A stretch of 6,333 nt of DNA, from positions 1-6,333 of the forward strand of contig CALHVB010000128.1 in the NCBI GenBank assembly GCA_938039345.1, in the 5' to 3' direction. How positions within the stretch are numbered: position 1 is the stretch's first letter; each line of letters opens with the position of its first letter. The notes under the pieces are model-generated. The model was given only the letters and a program-made list of their open reading frames with translations. It ran no database searches and had not been told where the DNA came from. This DNA comes from an uncultured Sediminicola sp. (lineage in GTDB: Bacteria > Bacteroidota > Bacteroidia > Flavobacteriales > Flavobacteriaceae). The position numbers were made by a program, and so were the translations under genes. Of this stretch, positions 5,497-6,333 are shown one piece after another.

Positions 5497-6333
5497 TTAT
5501 AATGCTTCAAATAATTTACCTGGTAAAGGACGTATAACACCTTTCATTTCCATAGTTAATAATACCGAAGAAACTTTAAAAATAGGCAGCTTACATTCTA
5601 AAGCTATTACATCTAATAATTGCTTACCTTTTTTTAGTAAGTAGGAATGAATCATTGCTTCTGTTTCATCTAAATCCACAAAAAGTTGTTGCTGTATTGT
5701 TTTCTGTTTTTTGTCTTCTAATTCCCAACCCAACAGATACACCAAATCGGCTGCTGATGTTAACATATGTGCTTTTTGTTGTTTTATTAAATTATTACAG
5801 CCTATACTATATTTATCTGCTACCCTTCCTGGTACAGCAAAAACATCTTTGTTATAACTACTGGCAATATCTGCCGTAACTAAACTACCTCCTTTTTCTG
5901 CAGACTCTATAACTATTGTAGCCTCACTTAACCCTGCAATAATTCTATTTCGCTTTAAAAAATTCTCGCGTTCTGGTTTACTTGTACTTGTAAACTCAGT
6001 AAAAAAACCGCCATTCTTCTCTACCTCAGCTACATATTTAGAATGTACCTTTGGGTATATTTGGTTTAATCCATGTGCCAAGCAACCAATAGTTTGCAAA
6101 CCATATTTAATAGCTAATTTCTGTATACAAATATCTACTCCATAAGCAAAACCACTAACAATAACGGGGTTAAGTGGCGCAATGTCTTCTATAAATTTTT
6201 CGCAAAAGGCTGTGCCATAACTTGTAATATTTCGTGTTCCTACAACACTTATGAGTCTTTTGCGTTTAATATCTATATTCCCCCTAGTAAATAATAAAAT
6301 TGGACTATCAATAGCATGCTTTAATTGCTCAGG
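5497..6333 (-). CDS. dprA: DNA-processing protein DprA (Smf), C-terminal 278 residues; 5' end outside window
   Basis: DprA binds incoming single-stranded DNA during transformation and loads RecA on it; it is also present in bacteria not known to be competent. The frame is open to the window edge. The visible part starts near the Rossmann-fold domain: SVVGTRNITSYG (29-40 of the fragment), VIVSGFAYGVD (57-67), LAHGLNQIYP (85-94), the nucleic-acid-binding block ENFLKRNRIIAGLS (123-136), GGSLVTADIA (148-157) and VFAVPG (164-169). A C-terminal winged-helix (DML1-like) domain spans about 215-278, ending in FEAL. Full-length proteins have about 360-370 residues, so roughly 90 N-terminal residues are missing. 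The usual AH in GIDxxAH is I-Q here (DICIQK, 67-72). The TTG at 6099 is an internal Leu codon, not the start: the homologous sequence continues unbroken upstream. The FKBP gene follows after 58 bases. Confidence 0.95.
   Translation of the reverse strand, partial: PEQLKHAIDSPILLFTRGNIDIKRKRLISVVGTRNITSYGTAFCEKFIEDIAPLNPVIVSGFAYGVDICIQKLAIKYGLQTIGCLAHGLNQIYPKVHSKYVAEVEKNGGFFTEFTSTSKPERENFLKRNRIIAGLSEATIVIESAEKGGSLVTADIASSYNKDVFAVPGRVADKYSIGCNNLIKQQKAHMLTSAADLVYLLGWELEDKKQKTIQQQLFVDLDETEAMIHSYLLKKGKQLLDVIALECKLPIFKVSSVLLTMEMKGVIRPLPGKLFEAL

Noticed and set aside
5483..5499. Inverted repeat TAATTTT/AAAATTA at the end of dprA as a terminator
   Set aside because: The stem is purely A/T with a 3-nt loop and no T-tract follows on the minus strand; it is most likely chance in AT-rich sequence.
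5439..5540. N-terminal extension of the FKBP frame by 34 codons
   Set aside because: It covers AT-rich intergenic bases and the dprA 3' end, and would bury the clear signal peptide starting at 5438.
5655..5879. Plus-strand open frame of 74 codons
   Set aside because: It lies wholly inside dprA in antisense; the hydrophobic translation is a by-product of AT-rich sequence.
6097..6099. TTG as the start of dprA
   Set aside because: In-frame sequence upstream continues to match DprA (SVVGTRNITSYG, VIVSGFAYG) up to the window edge, so this is an internal Leu codon.
1..6333. CRISPR arrays, insertion sequences, tRNA genes, phage or defence genes
   Set aside because: I looked for regular repeats, terminal inverted repeats, transposase or nuclease motifs and tRNA-like folds and found none; the genes are a normal chromosomal set.

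Overview
The window is AT-rich (roughly one third G+C by eye) and reads as chromosomal DNA of a Bacteroidota bacterium, most likely a member of the Flavobacteriaceae. Three things point there: the protein families themselves; an exact match to the Bacteroidota -7 promoter element TAnnTTTG in front of trpS; and a lipoprotein whose residues after the lipid-bearing cysteine (C-S-V-D-D) resemble the flavobacterial surface-export signal. I see no tRNA, rRNA, CRISPR array, insertion sequence or phage gene. The genes are tightly packed, and no stretch over 300 bases lacks a gene.

Layout. Positions 1-178 are the 3' end of recA, closed by a strong terminator (177-210). Positions 266-2765 hold three same-strand genes: a small lipoprotein of unknown function (266-682), an ECF-type RNA polymerase sigma factor with a TTG start (705-1247), and a 491-residue protein (1290-2765). 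A second strong terminator follows at 2812-2844. With terminators at both ends and none visible inside, the three genes look like one transcription unit. Next come a minus-strand lysophospholipid acyltransferase (2847-3611), a divergent plus-strand trpS (3697-4665), and two minus-strand genes: a secreted FKBP-type prolyl isomerase (4689-5438) and the 3' three quarters of dprA (5497-6333, running off the window).

The notable system is the middle operon. The 491-residue protein has a short cytoplasmic N-terminus, one inner-membrane helix, about 190 residues of disordered Thr/Asn/Lys/Glu-rich linker, and a C-terminal domain that looks like an outer-membrane beta-barrel ending in Phe. Placed directly after an ECF sigma gene, this is the expected architecture of a dual membrane-spanning anti-sigma factor: one chain that could sense the outer membrane and hold the sigma factor at the inner membrane. 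From memory, such proteins (Dma, with partner sigma factors Das) have been described in Bacteroides thetaiotaomicron. The pair here would be a flavobacterial version, with a small, possibly surface-exposed lipoprotein as a possible extra component. The lipoprotein's role is inference.

The other genes are housekeeping: recombination (recA), phospholipid synthesis (plsC-like), tryptophan charging (trpS), envelope protein folding (FKBP) and handling of incoming single-stranded DNA (dprA). Two starts differ from the longest open frames: trpS should begin at 3697 (or 3691) and the FKBP gene at 5438.
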